A stretch of 64,000 nt of DNA from Streptococcus sanguinis SK49 (lineage in GTDB: Bacteria; Bacillota; Bacilli; Lactobacillales; Streptococcaceae). The notes under the pieces were generated by a model. It worked only from the letters and a program-made list of their open reading frames with translations, was not told the DNA's origin and ran no database searches. Position numbers and translations under genes: made by a program. Shown here piece by piece: positions 18,887-27,791 of this stretch. The DNA lies in assembly GCF_000212815.1 (NCBI RefSeq), contig NZ_GL890985.1, positions 1,194,866 to 1,258,865 on the forward strand, written 5' to 3'. How positions within the stretch are numbered: the stretch's first letter is position 1; every line of letters starts with the position of its first letter.

Positions 18887-20098
18887 ATGCCAAAATTTAA
18901 TCGTATTCACTTGGTAGTCATGGACTCAGTTGGTATCGGTGCTGCGCCAGATGCCAATAACTTTGTCAATGCAGGGGTACCAGATGGTGCTTCAGATACT
19001 CTGGGACATATTTCCAAAACTGTAGGACTGAATGTGCCAAATATGGCTAAAATCGGGTTGGGAAATATCGAGCGCCCTGCTCCTTTGAAGACAGTTCCTC
19101 AAGAAGAAAATCCTAGTGGTTACTACACCAAGCTGGAAGAAGTATCACTCGGAAAAGACACGATGACAGGCCACTGGGAAATCATGGGTCTCAATATTAC
19201 TGAGCCTTTTGATACTTTCTGGAATGGCTTCCCAGAAGAAATCCTGACTCAGATTGAAGAGTTTTCTGGTCGCAAGGTCATTCGTGAGGCTAACAAGCCA
19301 TACTCTGGTACAGCAGTTATTGATGACTTTGGCCCTCGTCAGATGGAAACAGGCGAGCTGATTATCTACACCTCTGCTGACCCAGTATTGCAAATCGCGG
19401 CACACGAAGAAGTGATTCCTTTGGAAGAGCTCTATCGTATCTGTGAATTCGCCCGCTCTATTACCTTGGAACGTCCTGCGCTTCTGGGACGTATCATCGC
19501 TCGTCCTTATGTAGGTGAGCCAGGTAACTTCACTCGTACAGCAAATCGTCACGACTATGCCGTATCTCCGTTCAATCCAACTGTACTTGACAAGCTCAAT
19601 GAAGCCGGAATTGATACTTATTCTGTTGGTAAGATAAATGACATCTTTAACGGTGCTGGAATCAATCATGACATGGGACACAATAAGTCTAACAATCATG
19701 GTGTAGATACATTGGTCAAAGCCTTGAAAGATGAAAACTTCAAAGAAGGTTTCTCATTTACTAACCTAGTAGACTTTGATGCTCTTTATGGTCACCGCCG
19801 TGATCCACATGGCTACCGTGACTGCTTGGAAGAGTTTGATGCTCGCATCCCAGAAATTATTGAAAACATGCGTGAAGATGACTTGCTCATGATTACTGCT
19901 GACCATGGTAATGATCCGACCTATGCCGGAACGGACCACACTCGTGAGTTCATTCCGCTCTTGGTCTTCGGAAAATCGCTGAGCGGTCATGGTCATATTC
20001 CTGTCGGACACTTTGCAGATATCTCAGCTACCGTTGCTGAAAACTTCGGAGTGGATAAGGCGATGATTGGTCAAAGCTTCTTGGACAAATTGATTTAA
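18887..20098 (+). CDS. deoB: Phosphopentomutase
   Basis: A 403-residue manganese enzyme of the alkaline phosphatase superfamily that converts (deoxy)ribose 1-phosphate to the 5-phosphate. Metal-site motifs: [37 protein letters not shown] and [10 protein letters not shown]. It lies 13 nt after rpiA and 29 nt before punA, which produces its substrate. Confidence 0.97.
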   Translation: MPKFNRIHLVVMDSVGIGAAPDANNFVNAGVPDGASDTLGHISKTVGLNVPNMAKIGLGNIERPAPLKTVPQEENPSGYYTKLEEVSLGKDTMTGHWEIMGLNITEPFDTFWNGFPEEILTQIEEFSGRKVIREANKPYSGTAVIDDFGPRQMETGELIIYTSADPVLQIAAHEEVIPLEELYRICEFARSITLERPALLGRIIARPYVGEPGNFTRTANRHDYAVSPFNPTVLDKLNEAGIDTYSVGKINDIFNGAGINHDMGHNKSNNHGVDTLVKALKDENFKEGFSFTNLVDFDALYGHRRDPHGYRDCLEEFDARIPEIIENMREDDLLMITADHGNDPTYAGTDHTREFIPLLVFGKSLSGHGHIPVGHFADISATVAENFGVDKAMIGQSFLDKLI

Positions 20099-20127
20099 GC
20101 ATAATAAGAGAGTGAGGGAAATATTTT

Positions 20128-20940
20128 ATGACAAGCTTATCAGAAAAAATCAAAGCAACAGCAGCCTTTTTGAAAGAAAAAGGTATGACAGAACCTGAAT
20201 TTGGTCTGATTTTGGGATCTGGTTTGGGAGAATTGGCTTCTGAAATCGAAAATGCCGTTAGTCTTGACTATGCGGATATTCCAAACTGGGGCCGCTCAAC
20301 TGTTGTTGGCCATGCTGGTAAATTAGTCTATGGGGACTTGGCAGGACGGAAAGTCTTGGCGCTGCAAGGCCGTTTCCATTTCTATGAAGGAAATCCTTTA
20401 GAAATCGTTACTTTCCCAGTGCGTGTGATGAAGGCTCTTGGTGCGACAGGTGTTATTGTGACCAATGCTGCCGGTGGTATCGGCTATGGCCCTGGTACGC
20501 TTATGGCGATCACTGACCACATCAATATGACTGGCCAAAATCCTTTGATCGGTGAAAACTTGGATGAATTTGGTCCACGTTTCCCTGATATGTCTAAATC
20601 TTACACTCCAGAATACCGTGCCGTCGCTCACAAAGTTGCTGATAAGCTTGGTATCAAGCTGGATGAGGGTGTTTATATCGGTGTAACTGGACCAACTTAT
20701 GAAACACCTGCTGAAATTCGTGCTTACAAGAGTTTGGGTGCAGATGCAGTCGGCATGTCTACTGTTCCTGAAGTGATTGTAGCAGCACATTCTGGTTTGA
20801 AAGTCCTTGGAATTTCATGCATTACAAACTTTGCTGCTGGGTTCCAAGAAGAGCTTAATCATGAGGAAGTGGTGGAAGTAACAGAACGTGTCAAGGGTGA
20901 TTTCAAACGACTGCTTAAAGAAACACTTGCTGAATTGTAA
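20128..20940 (+). CDS. punA: Purine nucleoside phosphorylase, trimeric type (PNP-I)
   Basis: A 270-residue phosphorylase for guanosine and inosine (and deoxy forms), releasing the base and (deoxy)ribose 1-phosphate. Motifs: LGSGLGELA (phosphate site), GRFHFYEGN, TNAAGGIGYGPG, GVYIGVTGPTYETPAE and the base-binding CITNFAAG. It shares the operon with deoB. Trimeric PNPs prefer 6-oxopurines, complementing the hexameric DeoD downstream. Confidence 0.95.
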   Translation: MTSLSEKIKATAAFLKEKGMTEPEFGLILGSGLGELASEIENAVSLDYADIPNWGRSTVVGHAGKLVYGDLAGRKVLALQGRFHFYEGNPLEIVTFPVRVMKALGATGVIVTNAAGGIGYGPGTLMAITDHINMTGQNPLIGENLDEFGPRFPDMSKSYTPEYRAVAHKVADKLGIKLDEGVYIGVTGPTYETPAEIRAYKSLGADAVGMSTVPEVIVAAHSGLKVLGISCITNFAAGFQEELNHEEVVEVTERVKGDFKRLLKETLAEL

Positions 20941-21227
20941 AAAAATGTTGAAAGGCGGAGTGTCTGGGTTGGTAATTAAACCCGGAACAGCCTTTCTATC
21001 TATGCTGATAAAATCATTAAACTAAAGAAAGGTAGAGCGAGGTGTTCAGATTTGAACACAAGCGGAAAACTATCTTTCAAATAAACACAGAAAGGAAGGG
21101 CATCTGAGTTTGAATTGAACTCGGGCTAGAGGCGGTGCAAAAAAGATAAATCTACCTAGATGCAGTCGCATCTTCGTTCGTTTCCTATTTTTGCTTTGCC
21201 TCTTTTAAGCCCTTAGTATCTTATATT
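20941..21227 (+). ncRNA. Highly structured punA-deoD intergenic RNA
   Basis: The 287-nt gap holds successive stem-loops. At 20950-20996 GAAAGGC/GCCTTTC encloses a GGGTT/AACCC hairpin. At 21027-21078 GAAAGGTAG/CTATCTTTC encloses GTGTTC-n-GAACAC. At about 21090 a further GAAAGGAAGG segment holds GAGTT-n-AACTC. At about 21129-21201 a long stem pairs GAGGC-ggt-GCAAAAA with TTTTTGC-ttt-GCCTC and encloses GATGC-agtc-GCATC. The region ends at a deoD ATG that lacks a visible ribosome-binding site. It matches no riboswitch I recognise. Confidence 0.55.
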
Positions 21228-21941
21228 ATGTCTATTCATATTGCTGCTAAACAAGGCGAGATTGCTGATAAAATCCTTCTTCCGGGGGATCCGCTTCGGG
21301 CTAAGTTTGTTGCGGAAAATTTCCTTGAGGACGCTGTTTGCTTCAATGAAGTCCGCAACATGTTTGGCTACACTGGAACTTATAAAGGCCAGCGTGTTTC
21401 TGTTATGGGGACAGGGATGGGAATGCCATCAATCTCTATCTACGCGCGTGAGCTGATTGTTGACTACGGTGTGAAAAAGCTAATCCGTGTCGGAACAGCG
21501 GGCTCGCTGAATGCTGATGTGCATGTTCGTGAATTAGTACTGGCGCAGGCGGCTGCAACTAACTCCAACATTATCCGTAATGACTGGCCACAGTATGATT
21601 TTCCGCAAATCGCTAGCTTTGATTTACTAGATAAAGCCTATCATATCGCCAAAGACCTCGGTATGACAACCCATGTTGGGAATGTTTTGTCGTCTGATGT
21701 CTTTTACTCAAACTACTTTGAAAAGAATATCGAGCTTGGTAAGTGGGGCGTTAAGGCAGTTGAAATGGAAGCGGCAGCTCTTTACTATCTGGCTGCTCAG
21801 CACCATGTAGATGCTCTGGCAATTATGACTATTTCTGACAGCTTGGTCAATCCTGAAGAGGATACAACAGCTGAAGAGCGCCAAAATACCTTCACCGATA
21901 TGATGAAGGTTGGTTTGGAAACCTTGATTACAGAAGCATGA
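21228..21941 (+). CDS. deoD: Purine nucleoside phosphorylase DeoD (hexameric type)
   Basis: A 237-residue phosphorylase that accepts adenosine as well as guanosine and inosine. Motifs: [47 protein letters not shown] and [22 protein letters not shown] is the normal family start, yet no Shine-Dalgarno sequence is visible before it, only the structured segment above. Its stop overlaps the next ATG (ATGA). Confidence 0.96.
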   Translation: MSIHIAAKQGEIADKILLPGDPLRAKFVAENFLEDAVCFNEVRNMFGYTGTYKGQRVSVMGTGMGMPSISIYARELIVDYGVKKLIRVGTAGSLNADVHVRELVLAQAAATNSNIIRNDWPQYDFPQIASFDLLDKAYHIAKDLGMTTHVGNVLSSDVFYSNYFEKNIELGKWGVKAVEMEAAALYYLAAQHHVDALAIMTISDSLVNPEEDTTAEERQNTFTDMMKVGLETLITEA

Positions 21942-22699
21942 AACTAGATGTCAAAGAAGCCATTCTCTTTGCTATTTCCCGCTATGACTATGCTTATGCT
22001 CATAAACTAGCTGAGAGAGCAGGAAGTGGTGTCCAGTCTGACTTGGTCCGTCTTCTTGGCGCTTTAGCGGAGCGAAGAGAGCTCAACATCCAATCTATGA
22101 TGAATCTAAAGTTGGAAATCACTGGGTCTAACCTAGCTGATTTTCAGCTTTTTTGCCATGAAAATGAATCGGACGAGCAGCTGGTCAATTACCTTTATGA
22201 TCTGGAAGCCAAGCTGAGAAATGAGCAGCTGATTGACTTTATCCGAGCTGTTAGTCCAGCTATTTATCGGATTTTTATGCGGCTGATTCGCATGCAAATA
22301 CCGGATATTGACTGCTATATTCATAACTCGCGAGGGGCTAGTTACGACCGTTGGAAGTTTGAAAAGATGCGAAATTCTGATAATCCTGACCTGCAAAATT
22401 TTCATGCAGAAAGCACGGTCAATTCTTCTAGTTTGACGGAGCTGATTTTGCAGTTGAATTTACCCGAATCTGTCAAAGAATCAGCACAGCAGCTAAGAGA
22501 GTTAGAAAAATCAGTCCGCAATCCGTTGGCTCATCTTATCAAGCCTTTCGATGAGGAAGAATTGCACAGGACGACAGGTTTCTCGTCTCAGCACTTTATG
22601 GCGCTTCTGGTTGATTTGGCTCTGGAGACAGGCATTGTCTATCAGAGAGAACCTTTTTACTTTGACCGAGCGAATGCGGTCATAGAAAGTCTCTTATAA
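21938..22699 (+). CDS. Predicted HEPN-domain (Csm6-like) protein
   Basis: A 253-residue, mostly helical protein. Near the C-terminus Arg194-Asn-Pro-Leu-Ala-His199 ([10 protein letters not shown]) fits the HEPN ribonuclease motif R-N-x3-H used by Csm6/Csx1 and HEPN toxins. The N-terminal helices ([21 protein letters not shown]) resemble the helical part of Csm6, but the CARF sensor domain expected in front is absent and no type III CRISPR genes are in the window. It is coupled to deoD by a 4-nt overlap and lies 11 nt before the sirtuin gene. An RNase role is inferred; an antitoxin-free housekeeping role is equally possible. Confidence 0.6.
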   Translation: MKLDVKEAILFAISRYDYAYAHKLAERAGSGVQSDLVRLLGALAERRELNIQSMMNLKLEITGSNLADFQLFCHENESDEQLVNYLYDLEAKLRNEQLIDFIRAVSPAIYRIFMRLIRMQIPDIDCYIHNSRGASYDRWKFEKMRNSDNPDLQNFHAESTVNSSSLTELILQLNLPESVKESAQQLRELEKSVRNPLAHLIKPFDEEELHRTTGFSSQHFMALLVDLALETGIVYQREPFYFDRANAVIESLL

Positions 22700-22710
22700 A
22701 GAGTAGCAGG

Positions 22711-23442
22711 ATGGATAAGATTGCAAGGCTGCAAGAATTAATAGACCAAAGTCAGAATATCGTCTTTTTCGGTGGAGCGGGGGTTTCGACTGAGTCCAAT
22801 ATTCCGGACTTCCGCAGTTCTGATGGGATATACAGCGTCAAGCTAGGACGGCATTTTACAGCGGAGCAGCTGGTTTCTCATACTATGTTTGAGCGCTATC
22901 CGCAGGAGTTTTTTGACTTTTACAAGAAGTACCTGCTCTATCCGGATGCCAAGCCTAATGCTGCTCATGTCTACTTGGCGGACTTGGAGAAGACGGGCAA
23001 GCTCAAGGCTGTAGTGACTCAAAATATCGATAGCTTGCATGAAATGGCCGGTTCAAAGAAGGTTCTCAAACTACATGGCAGCGCGGATAGAAATTACTGT
23101 CTGAATTGTCAGCGATTCTACGATTTGGACGTCTTTCTGGCTCTGCAGGGTACCATTCCTCACTGCCTTGACTGTGGCGGTATTGTCAAGCCAGATGTGA
23201 CTCTTTATGAAGAGCCTCTAGATATGGAAGTTTTCCGTCAGGCGGCCCAAGCTATCCAGCAAGCAGATCTGCTGATAATCGGCGGCACGTCCTTGGTCGT
23301 CTATCCCGCAGCCAGCCTCATCCAGTACTTTGCAGGTAAGCATCTGGTTGTCATCAACAAGACCAGCATCCCTCAAGACAGCCATGCAGATCTAGTCATT
23401 GAAGGGAAGATTGCCCAAGTATTTTCTCAATTAAGACAATAA
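22711..23442 (+). CDS. NAD-dependent protein deacylase, sirtuin family
   Basis: A 243-residue Sir2/CobB-like enzyme that uses NAD+ to remove acyl groups from lysines. Motifs: FFGGAGVSTESNIPDFRSSDG (NAD binding), TQNIDSLHEMAG, the catalytic His in KLHGSADRNYC, two zinc CxxC pairs (CLNC, CLDC) and GGTSLVVYPAASL. It is the last gene of the deoD operon, before a strong terminator. Nicotinamide and ribose-phosphate chemistry may explain its place with nucleoside salvage. Confidence 0.93.
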   Translation: MDKIARLQELIDQSQNIVFFGGAGVSTESNIPDFRSSDGIYSVKLGRHFTAEQLVSHTMFERYPQEFFDFYKKYLLYPDAKPNAAHVYLADLEKTGKLKAVVTQNIDSLHEMAGSKKVLKLHGSADRNYCLNCQRFYDLDVFLALQGTIPHCLDCGGIVKPDVTLYEEPLDMEVFRQAAQAIQQADLLIIGGTSLVVYPAASLIQYFAGKHLVVINKTSIPQDSHADLVIEGKIAQVFSQLRQ

Positions 23443-23445
23443 AAG

Positions 23446-23488
23446 AACACCTGAAAGAAGTGGAAATCCACTTGTTTCAGATGTTTTT
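23446..23488 (+). terminator. Terminator of the deoD operon
   Basis: A long stem pairing ACACCTGAAAGAAGTGG with CCACTTGTTTCAGATGT followed by T-run. Confidence 0.85.
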
Positions 23489-23543
23489 TGATTGAATGTT
23501 CTCTCATTAGGAAGTCTATAATAATGATGGTGATTATGATATA

Positions 23544-23569
23544 ATGAAATTAATTTCCCAGGAGGTGAG
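23544..23569 (+). repeat. 26-bp duplicated translation leader, copy 1
   Basis: A 26-bp segment starting ATGAAATTAATTTCCC and ending with AGGAGGTGAG is identical to 24604-24629. Each copy provides the ribosome-binding site of one of two paralogous genes, so it marks a gene duplication. A TG-extended -10 (TGATATAAT) overlaps copy 1. Confidence 0.9.
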
Positions 23570-23572
23570 GAG

Positions 23573-24592
23573 TTGAAAAAGGTAAAAAAAGTGAAGCGTA
23601 AAATTCCACTTACTATTAAAGTTTTAGTTTGTTTTGCTATTGGACTTTATATTTTGCTTCGATATTATGTTGCTCCTGGCTTATTTGATAGCAAAAATCA
23701 ATACATCAAAGTATATAATTATCAAACTAGTTCGATAAAAGCTAGACAGTCAACCATAAAAGAAATAAATCTAGAATTTATTTATGAGAAAGAGGCTGAA
23801 GTTCCTGAGGGACTAACTTGGTCAGAAATGACTTTGACAAATGCTGATCGCTATTATAAAAGTAGGGTCATTTTGAATGCTAAATTGGATGATGGGACAA
23901 GTGTTTGGATTCCGCTAAAAAAATTTTCTGAAACGGGTCCAGCTTTTAGCGATAAATTTTACATTGATGATGAACTTTTTCTAGACATGACCCAAAGATT
24001 TCCAGGCTTAAATAAGGCATATATGTCTGGTTATAGGCTCGTCTTTCTCTCTGGGATGCTATATACTGGGGATACATTATACCAAATTCCAAAAGCATCC
24101 GTTGTAACTCGTTTTGACCTCAAAAATCCTAGAACAGGTAAGTTACAGACCTATTATGAGTATGGAAATCCTCCAGGAAAAACAATATTTCCGATTTATT
24201 TGAAAGTTGAAAGAAGAGCGAATCAGGACGGATTGCAAGAATTTTATGATGATTATAACACCAGTAGTCTTGGTTATTGGGATAAGAGCTCTGACATCCC
24301 TAGAAAAATGCTTAGTCATGATTTTACTTTTCTATATGCTAAATGGTATTATTCCGATGCTTTAACTAATCTTCCTGTGAGTGTCAAACTGACGGGTTCA
24401 AAATTTAAAATCTCTGTTACAAGGACTCAACTACTGGATTATGGTTATGGTAAAGTAAAAGTACGAAAGGCGACCAAGTTATATTCAGAAGAAAATAAAG
24501 ACGAATACATCAAAGAAGTTCTAGACGATCTTGATACTTTTGTAAAATCCAATGATGACGCTTTAACAAAAAGATATAAAAATAAAAAATAA
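23573..24592 (+). CDS. Membrane-anchored protein, possible TipC-like immunity protein
   Basis: A 339-residue protein starting at TTG, 4 nt after AGGAGGTGAG. A basic N-terminus (KKVKKVKRK) and one transmembrane helix (about 12-30) place the rest outside the cell. The extracellular part is strand-rich, with RFPGLNKAYMSGYRLVF, YTGDTLYQIP and GKLQTYYEYG. It resembles, by recollection only, streptococcal TipC-family proteins that protect against type VII-secreted TelC toxin; no LXG toxin gene is nearby. The assignment is tentative. Confidence 0.5.
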   Translation: MKKVKKVKRKIPLTIKVLVCFAIGLYILLRYYVAPGLFDSKNQYIKVYNYQTSSIKARQSTIKEINLEFIYEKEAEVPEGLTWSEMTLTNADRYYKSRVILNAKLDDGTSVWIPLKKFSETGPAFSDKFYIDDELFLDMTQRFPGLNKAYMSGYRLVFLSGMLYTGDTLYQIPKASVVTRFDLKNPRTGKLQTYYEYGNPPGKTIFPIYLKVERRANQDGLQEFYDDYNTSSLGYWDKSSDIPRKMLSHDFTFLYAKWYYSDALTNLPVSVKLTGSKFKISVTRTQLLDYGYGKVKVRKATKLYSEENKDEYIKEVLDDLDTFVKSNDDALTKRYKNKK

Positions 24593-24603
24593 GCTATCAT
24601 TTT

Positions 24604-24629
24604 ATGAAATTAATTTCCCAGGAGGTGAG
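24604..24629 (+). repeat. 26-bp duplicated translation leader, copy 2
   Basis: Identical to 23544-23569 and supplies the ribosome-binding site of the second paralogue at 24631. Confidence 0.9.
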
Positions 24630-24630
24630 T

Positions 24631-25617
24631 ATGAAGAAGTTGAAGATTAAGAAGAAATATATCTTTCTCGCTTTAATTAGTTTGTTTATTGGCTATATTG
24701 GTCTTCGCTATTATATCAAGCCAGAGTGGTTTGATTCGGAACACATTTATCATAGAGTTTATAATTTAAAAGTTAGTCATAAAAAGGGCCAGAAAAAGAC
24801 TATACAAGATATTAATATTGAGTTTGTTCATTTTAATGAGGAATGACCTGTCGATGGTCAATGGTCAGAATCTATAAGAACTGATTTAAAATCTGATTTG
24901 AATTATACCATTATACATTTGTCCTTTACTGATAATACAAAAATAGATATCTTATTTGACCGTTATAATAGCGGTTCATTCTTTAAATCGGATGGCTTTA
25001 ATTATAAACAGTTTAATAAATTATCACTTCGTTTTCCGGGAATTGACCACGGAGATGGTAGTGAGTTTAGAAACTACCTGATGATTTACCAAGGGGATAC
25101 GATCTCCCAAAATTATGGTAATCAATATGAAGTTACGAGTTTCCAGTTGAAAAATCCACAAACTCATAAACTTCAAACCTACTATGAATATGACGTTACA
25201 CCCGAATCTAATATTTTTCCACCAGTTTATTTTTTACAAGATACTTCACATTCAGCAGAAGGACGTCAAAAATTTTTTGATGATTATCAACCTAATGATA
25301 GTAGAAATTATTGGATACGAAGTTCTATGAGATTTTTTAGTGGTACTGATAGTTTATGGAATAACAGGCTAAATATCGAGCTTGAAAGCTATCCCTATCA
25401 ATTATTTTATTCTGAACGGTTTGAAAACTTACCAATACACCTTGATATGACAGGTGATAACTTTAAAATGGTTGTAACTGAAACGTATGTGATGGATCAT
25501 AAAGATAATAGTAATGGTATTAGGGTTCAGTCTAGATCAAAAACTTATACAAATGAGAATAAGGACCAATATGTAACTGAAATACTAAATAATAAGGAAA
25601 AAACTAACGTCAGATAG
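24631..25617 (+). pseudogene. Interrupted paralogue of the 23573 membrane-anchored protein
   Basis: The start at 24631 (MKKLKIKKKYIFLALISLF) gives a basic end and one membrane helix as in the upstream paralogue. An in-frame TGA at 24844-24846 stops the frame after 71 residues (HFNEE). Without any frameshift, homology continues to 25617 (LRFPGIDHGDGSEFRNYLMIYQGDTISQ is not repeated here in full; note RFPGI, YQGDT and KLQTYYEYD, all shared with the paralogue). A single nonsense change therefore inactivates the copy, unless the stop is read through. Confidence 0.85.
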
Positions 25618-25643
25618 TATAAAGCTATCTGACGTTAGTTTTT
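25599..25643. terminator. Bidirectional terminator
   Basis: A perfect 19-bp stem (AAAAACTAACGTCAGATAG with its complement) around TATAAAG closes the plus-strand gene pair and the minus-strand regulator transcript. The stop codon of the 38-aa peptide gene lies within it. Confidence 0.9.
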
Positions 25644-25751
25644 AAAGGTGTAATTTCCATCAGTAGTATTCGGATTTGAATTGTAGTTTACGGCCAGGAG
25701 TCCAAGGATAAATATAATTGTAGCAAAAGCTAGAATTGTTTTTACCTTCAT
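25635..25751 (-). CDS. Small 38-residue membrane or exported peptide
   Basis: A 38-codon frame on the minus strand starts at ATG 25751, 9 nt after the LysR gene stop, with AAGGAGAG as ribosome-binding site. The peptide has a Lys-start, a hydrophobic helix (TILAFATIIFILGLLAV) and a polar tail (NYNSNPNTTDGNYTFKN). It reads as a single-span membrane peptide or signal-peptide-bearing secreted peptide. It shares the regulator's transcript and terminator. No family recognised. Confidence 0.65.
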   Translation of the reverse strand: MKVKTILAFATIIFILGLLAVNYNSNPNTTDGNYTFKN

Positions 25752-25760
25752 AGTCTCTCC

Positions 25761-26669
25761 TTATTTATCAAACTGTACTTCCTCAATCAGATACTCAATG
25801 AAACGTTCTCCCATTTTGGAAAGGCTGGCTTTTTCGTGTTGGATGTAAACCAATTCAATCGGATCATCAATGTCCAGTGGGATTGACACGATATTATCTC
25901 CGTTGAGGTTGCTATTGAGGATACCAGTTGCAATCGTGTAGCCATCCAGACCGATCAAAAGGTTAAAGAGGGTCGCACGGTCGCTGACCACGATAGATTT
26001 TTTATGGTGTTCCTGAGAGAGAATTTCCTCAGAAAAGTAGAAAGAGTTGTGAGTCCCTTGGTCATAGCTGAGGTAGGGGAAGTTTTCTAAGTCAGATAAT
26101 TGGACCAGCTTTTTCTTGGCAAGTGGATTGGACTTGCTGACAAAGATATGGGGCTGGGCTGTGAAGAGATGAGTTGCAATCAGGTGATTGTCATCCAGCA
26201 TCTTGGATAGGACATCGCGGTTGTAGCTATTGAGAAAGAGGACGCCGATTTCGCTGCGGAAGTTTTTTACGTCGTCAATAATTTCCCAAGTTCGAGTTTC
26301 CCGCAGAAAGAGCTCGTATTTCTCCATATCGCTTTTTTTAAGCAGGGAGACAAAGGCATTAACTACAAAAGCATAGTGCTGAGCAGACACGCTGAAAAGC
26401 TCGCGGTGGGCGACAGGGTTTTTGTATCGCTCCTCTAGAAGTTGCGTCTGCTCAACAACCTGCCGGGCATAGGAAAGAAACTCCATGCCGTCCTTGGTCA
26501 AGGTAATTCCTTTGGGATTGCGAATGAAAATTTCAATGCCCATTTCATTTTCCAAATCCCGCACAGCATTGGACAAACTAGGCTGAGTAATGAAAAGCTG
26601 CTTCGCAGCTTCGTTCATACTGCCGGTCTCGACGATTTTGATAATATAGTGTAACTGTTGAATTCTCAT
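25761..26669 (-). CDS. cpsY: LysR-family transcriptional regulator, CpsY/MetR-like
   Basis: A 302-residue regulator with an N-terminal winged helix (MRIQQLHYIIKIVETGSMNEAAKQL, QPSLSNAVRDLE) and a two-lobed substrate-binding domain. It resembles streptococcal CpsY/MtaR, which controls methionine uptake and surface traits; the specific role is inferred. A TG-extended -10 (TGATAAAAT) ends 6 nt before the ATG, and there is no ribosome-binding site, so a leaderless mRNA is predicted. Confidence 0.85.
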   Translation of the reverse strand: MRIQQLHYIIKIVETGSMNEAAKQLFITQPSLSNAVRDLENEMGIEIFIRNPKGITLTKDGMEFLSYARQVVEQTQLLEERYKNPVAHRELFSVSAQHYAFVVNAFVSLLKKSDMEKYELFLRETRTWEIIDDVKNFRSEIGVLFLNSYNRDVLSKMLDDNHLIATHLFTAQPHIFVSKSNPLAKKKLVQLSDLENFPYLSYDQGTHNSFYFSEEILSQEHHKKSIVVSDRATLFNLLIGLDGYTIATGILNSNLNGDNIVSIPLDIDDPIELVYIQHEKASLSKMGERFIEYLIEEVQFDK

Positions 26670-26675
26670 AGGACT

Positions 26676-26681
26676 ATTTTA
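26676..26681 (-). promoter_or_regulatory. -10 box placing the transcription start on the cpsY ATG
   Basis: TAAAAT with TG extension on the minus strand, followed by AGTCCT and then ATG at 26669. With the usual 6-nt spacing the A of the ATG would be +1. Confidence 0.5.
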
Positions 26682-26915
26682 TCACAAACTGGGGATTTTT
26701 TCCCGGTAAATCAATGAAAGGTAGCATGTTTTTATAATTGAATTTATTAAAATGGACAGATGGTAAAAGCAATTCTATTGGATATAGTGACATTTTTAAA
26801 GTTTATTCTTATCGGAATTATAAAGCGATTTTATCAAGTCTTTTATAATGAAACAGGTTTTGCAATTTCAAGTTATTCGTGATATGATGATTTTTAGACT
26901 GTAAAAGGAGTAGTT

Positions 26916-27761
26916 ATGAAGAGAAAAGAAGATTCTTTTGAAGATATTGCTTTTGAGTTGGAGAAGGAGACATCTAAGTCTAAGTTCTTACCATTCGTTC
27001 TATTAGCCATTATTGGCTTTTCTATCGTTGGAGCAGTTTTTTTGATGCTTTCTATATCGCAAAAGACTAAATCTAAGCAACCGGTGAGCCAGTCAAGTCA
27101 GATTATTTCACCATCAAAAAAATTAGAGGATAAGAAGACTGAAGTAAAAAAATTTGCTGAGAGCCTTATCGTTTCTCCAGAAAAAAGCGGTCCCTTTCTT
27201 TGGACGGTTGACAAGGCAGTTTCTCTACCCATGGACAAAGATAAAGGCGGAGCGGCCTTGGAAGATGTTTTAAGAGAATTTGGAAGACCTGTTGAAGCTG
27301 GTTCGTGGATTGATTTTTCATCAAATAATGAAATTCAAAAGCATATTCGTCTTTTTTGGAAAGAGAAGGATGGTGCTCTTGGTTATGTTTCTTTAACCTT
27401 TGCTGAATTTGATGGTGTCTATAAGCTCATTTCCAAGTACCATTCTAACCTTGCAAGTGATGAAATTAAGGTGGATCAAAATCCTAATAGAAACTTTTTA
27501 TGGACACAAGAATATATAGATAGTCTTGTTATTGGTGCTAGAGAAGGTACTGACAAAGGTACGGTGTATGATGAGATTGTTTCAAATGTTGGTTTGCCGC
27601 TGTATCAGACGATTTTGGGAGAGGACAATCAACTTCAAATGCGAGTTACTTATCATAATCCTCATTCTTTGACAAATCCGGAACAATTGAAGTCTGTCAA
27701 TCTAGAATTCTATAAGCAAGAAGATGGAACATGGCGTTTGGTTTCTAAACAAAACCAGTAA
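26916..27761 (+). CDS. Membrane-anchored protein with two repeated domains (first of a pair)
   Basis: A 281-residue protein with a short acidic cytoplasmic start, one transmembrane helix (about 25-46, FLPFVLLAIIGFSIVGAVFL) and an outer part. The outer part holds two related units, FLWTVDKAVSL-n-ALEDVLREFGRP and FLWTQEYIDSL-n-TVYDEIVSNVGLP. The unit pattern (aromatic-W-T, then T/A-x-x-E-I/V near G-P) is reminiscent of BLIP/SmpA-like small domains. AAAGGAG precedes the ATG. Function unknown. Confidence 0.7.
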   Translation: MKRKEDSFEDIAFELEKETSKSKFLPFVLLAIIGFSIVGAVFLMLSISQKTKSKQPVSQSSQIISPSKKLEDKKTEVKKFAESLIVSPEKSGPFLWTVDKAVSLPMDKDKGGAALEDVLREFGRPVEAGSWIDFSSNNEIQKHIRLFWKEKDGALGYVSLTFAEFDGVYKLISKYHSNLASDEIKVDQNPNRNFLWTQEYIDSLVIGAREGTDKGTVYDEIVSNVGLPLYQTILGEDNQLQMRVTYHNPHSLTNPEQLKSVNLEFYKQEDGTWRLVSKQNQ

Positions 27762-27791
27762 ACTAAAATAAAAAAGACAGAGGAGATAATC

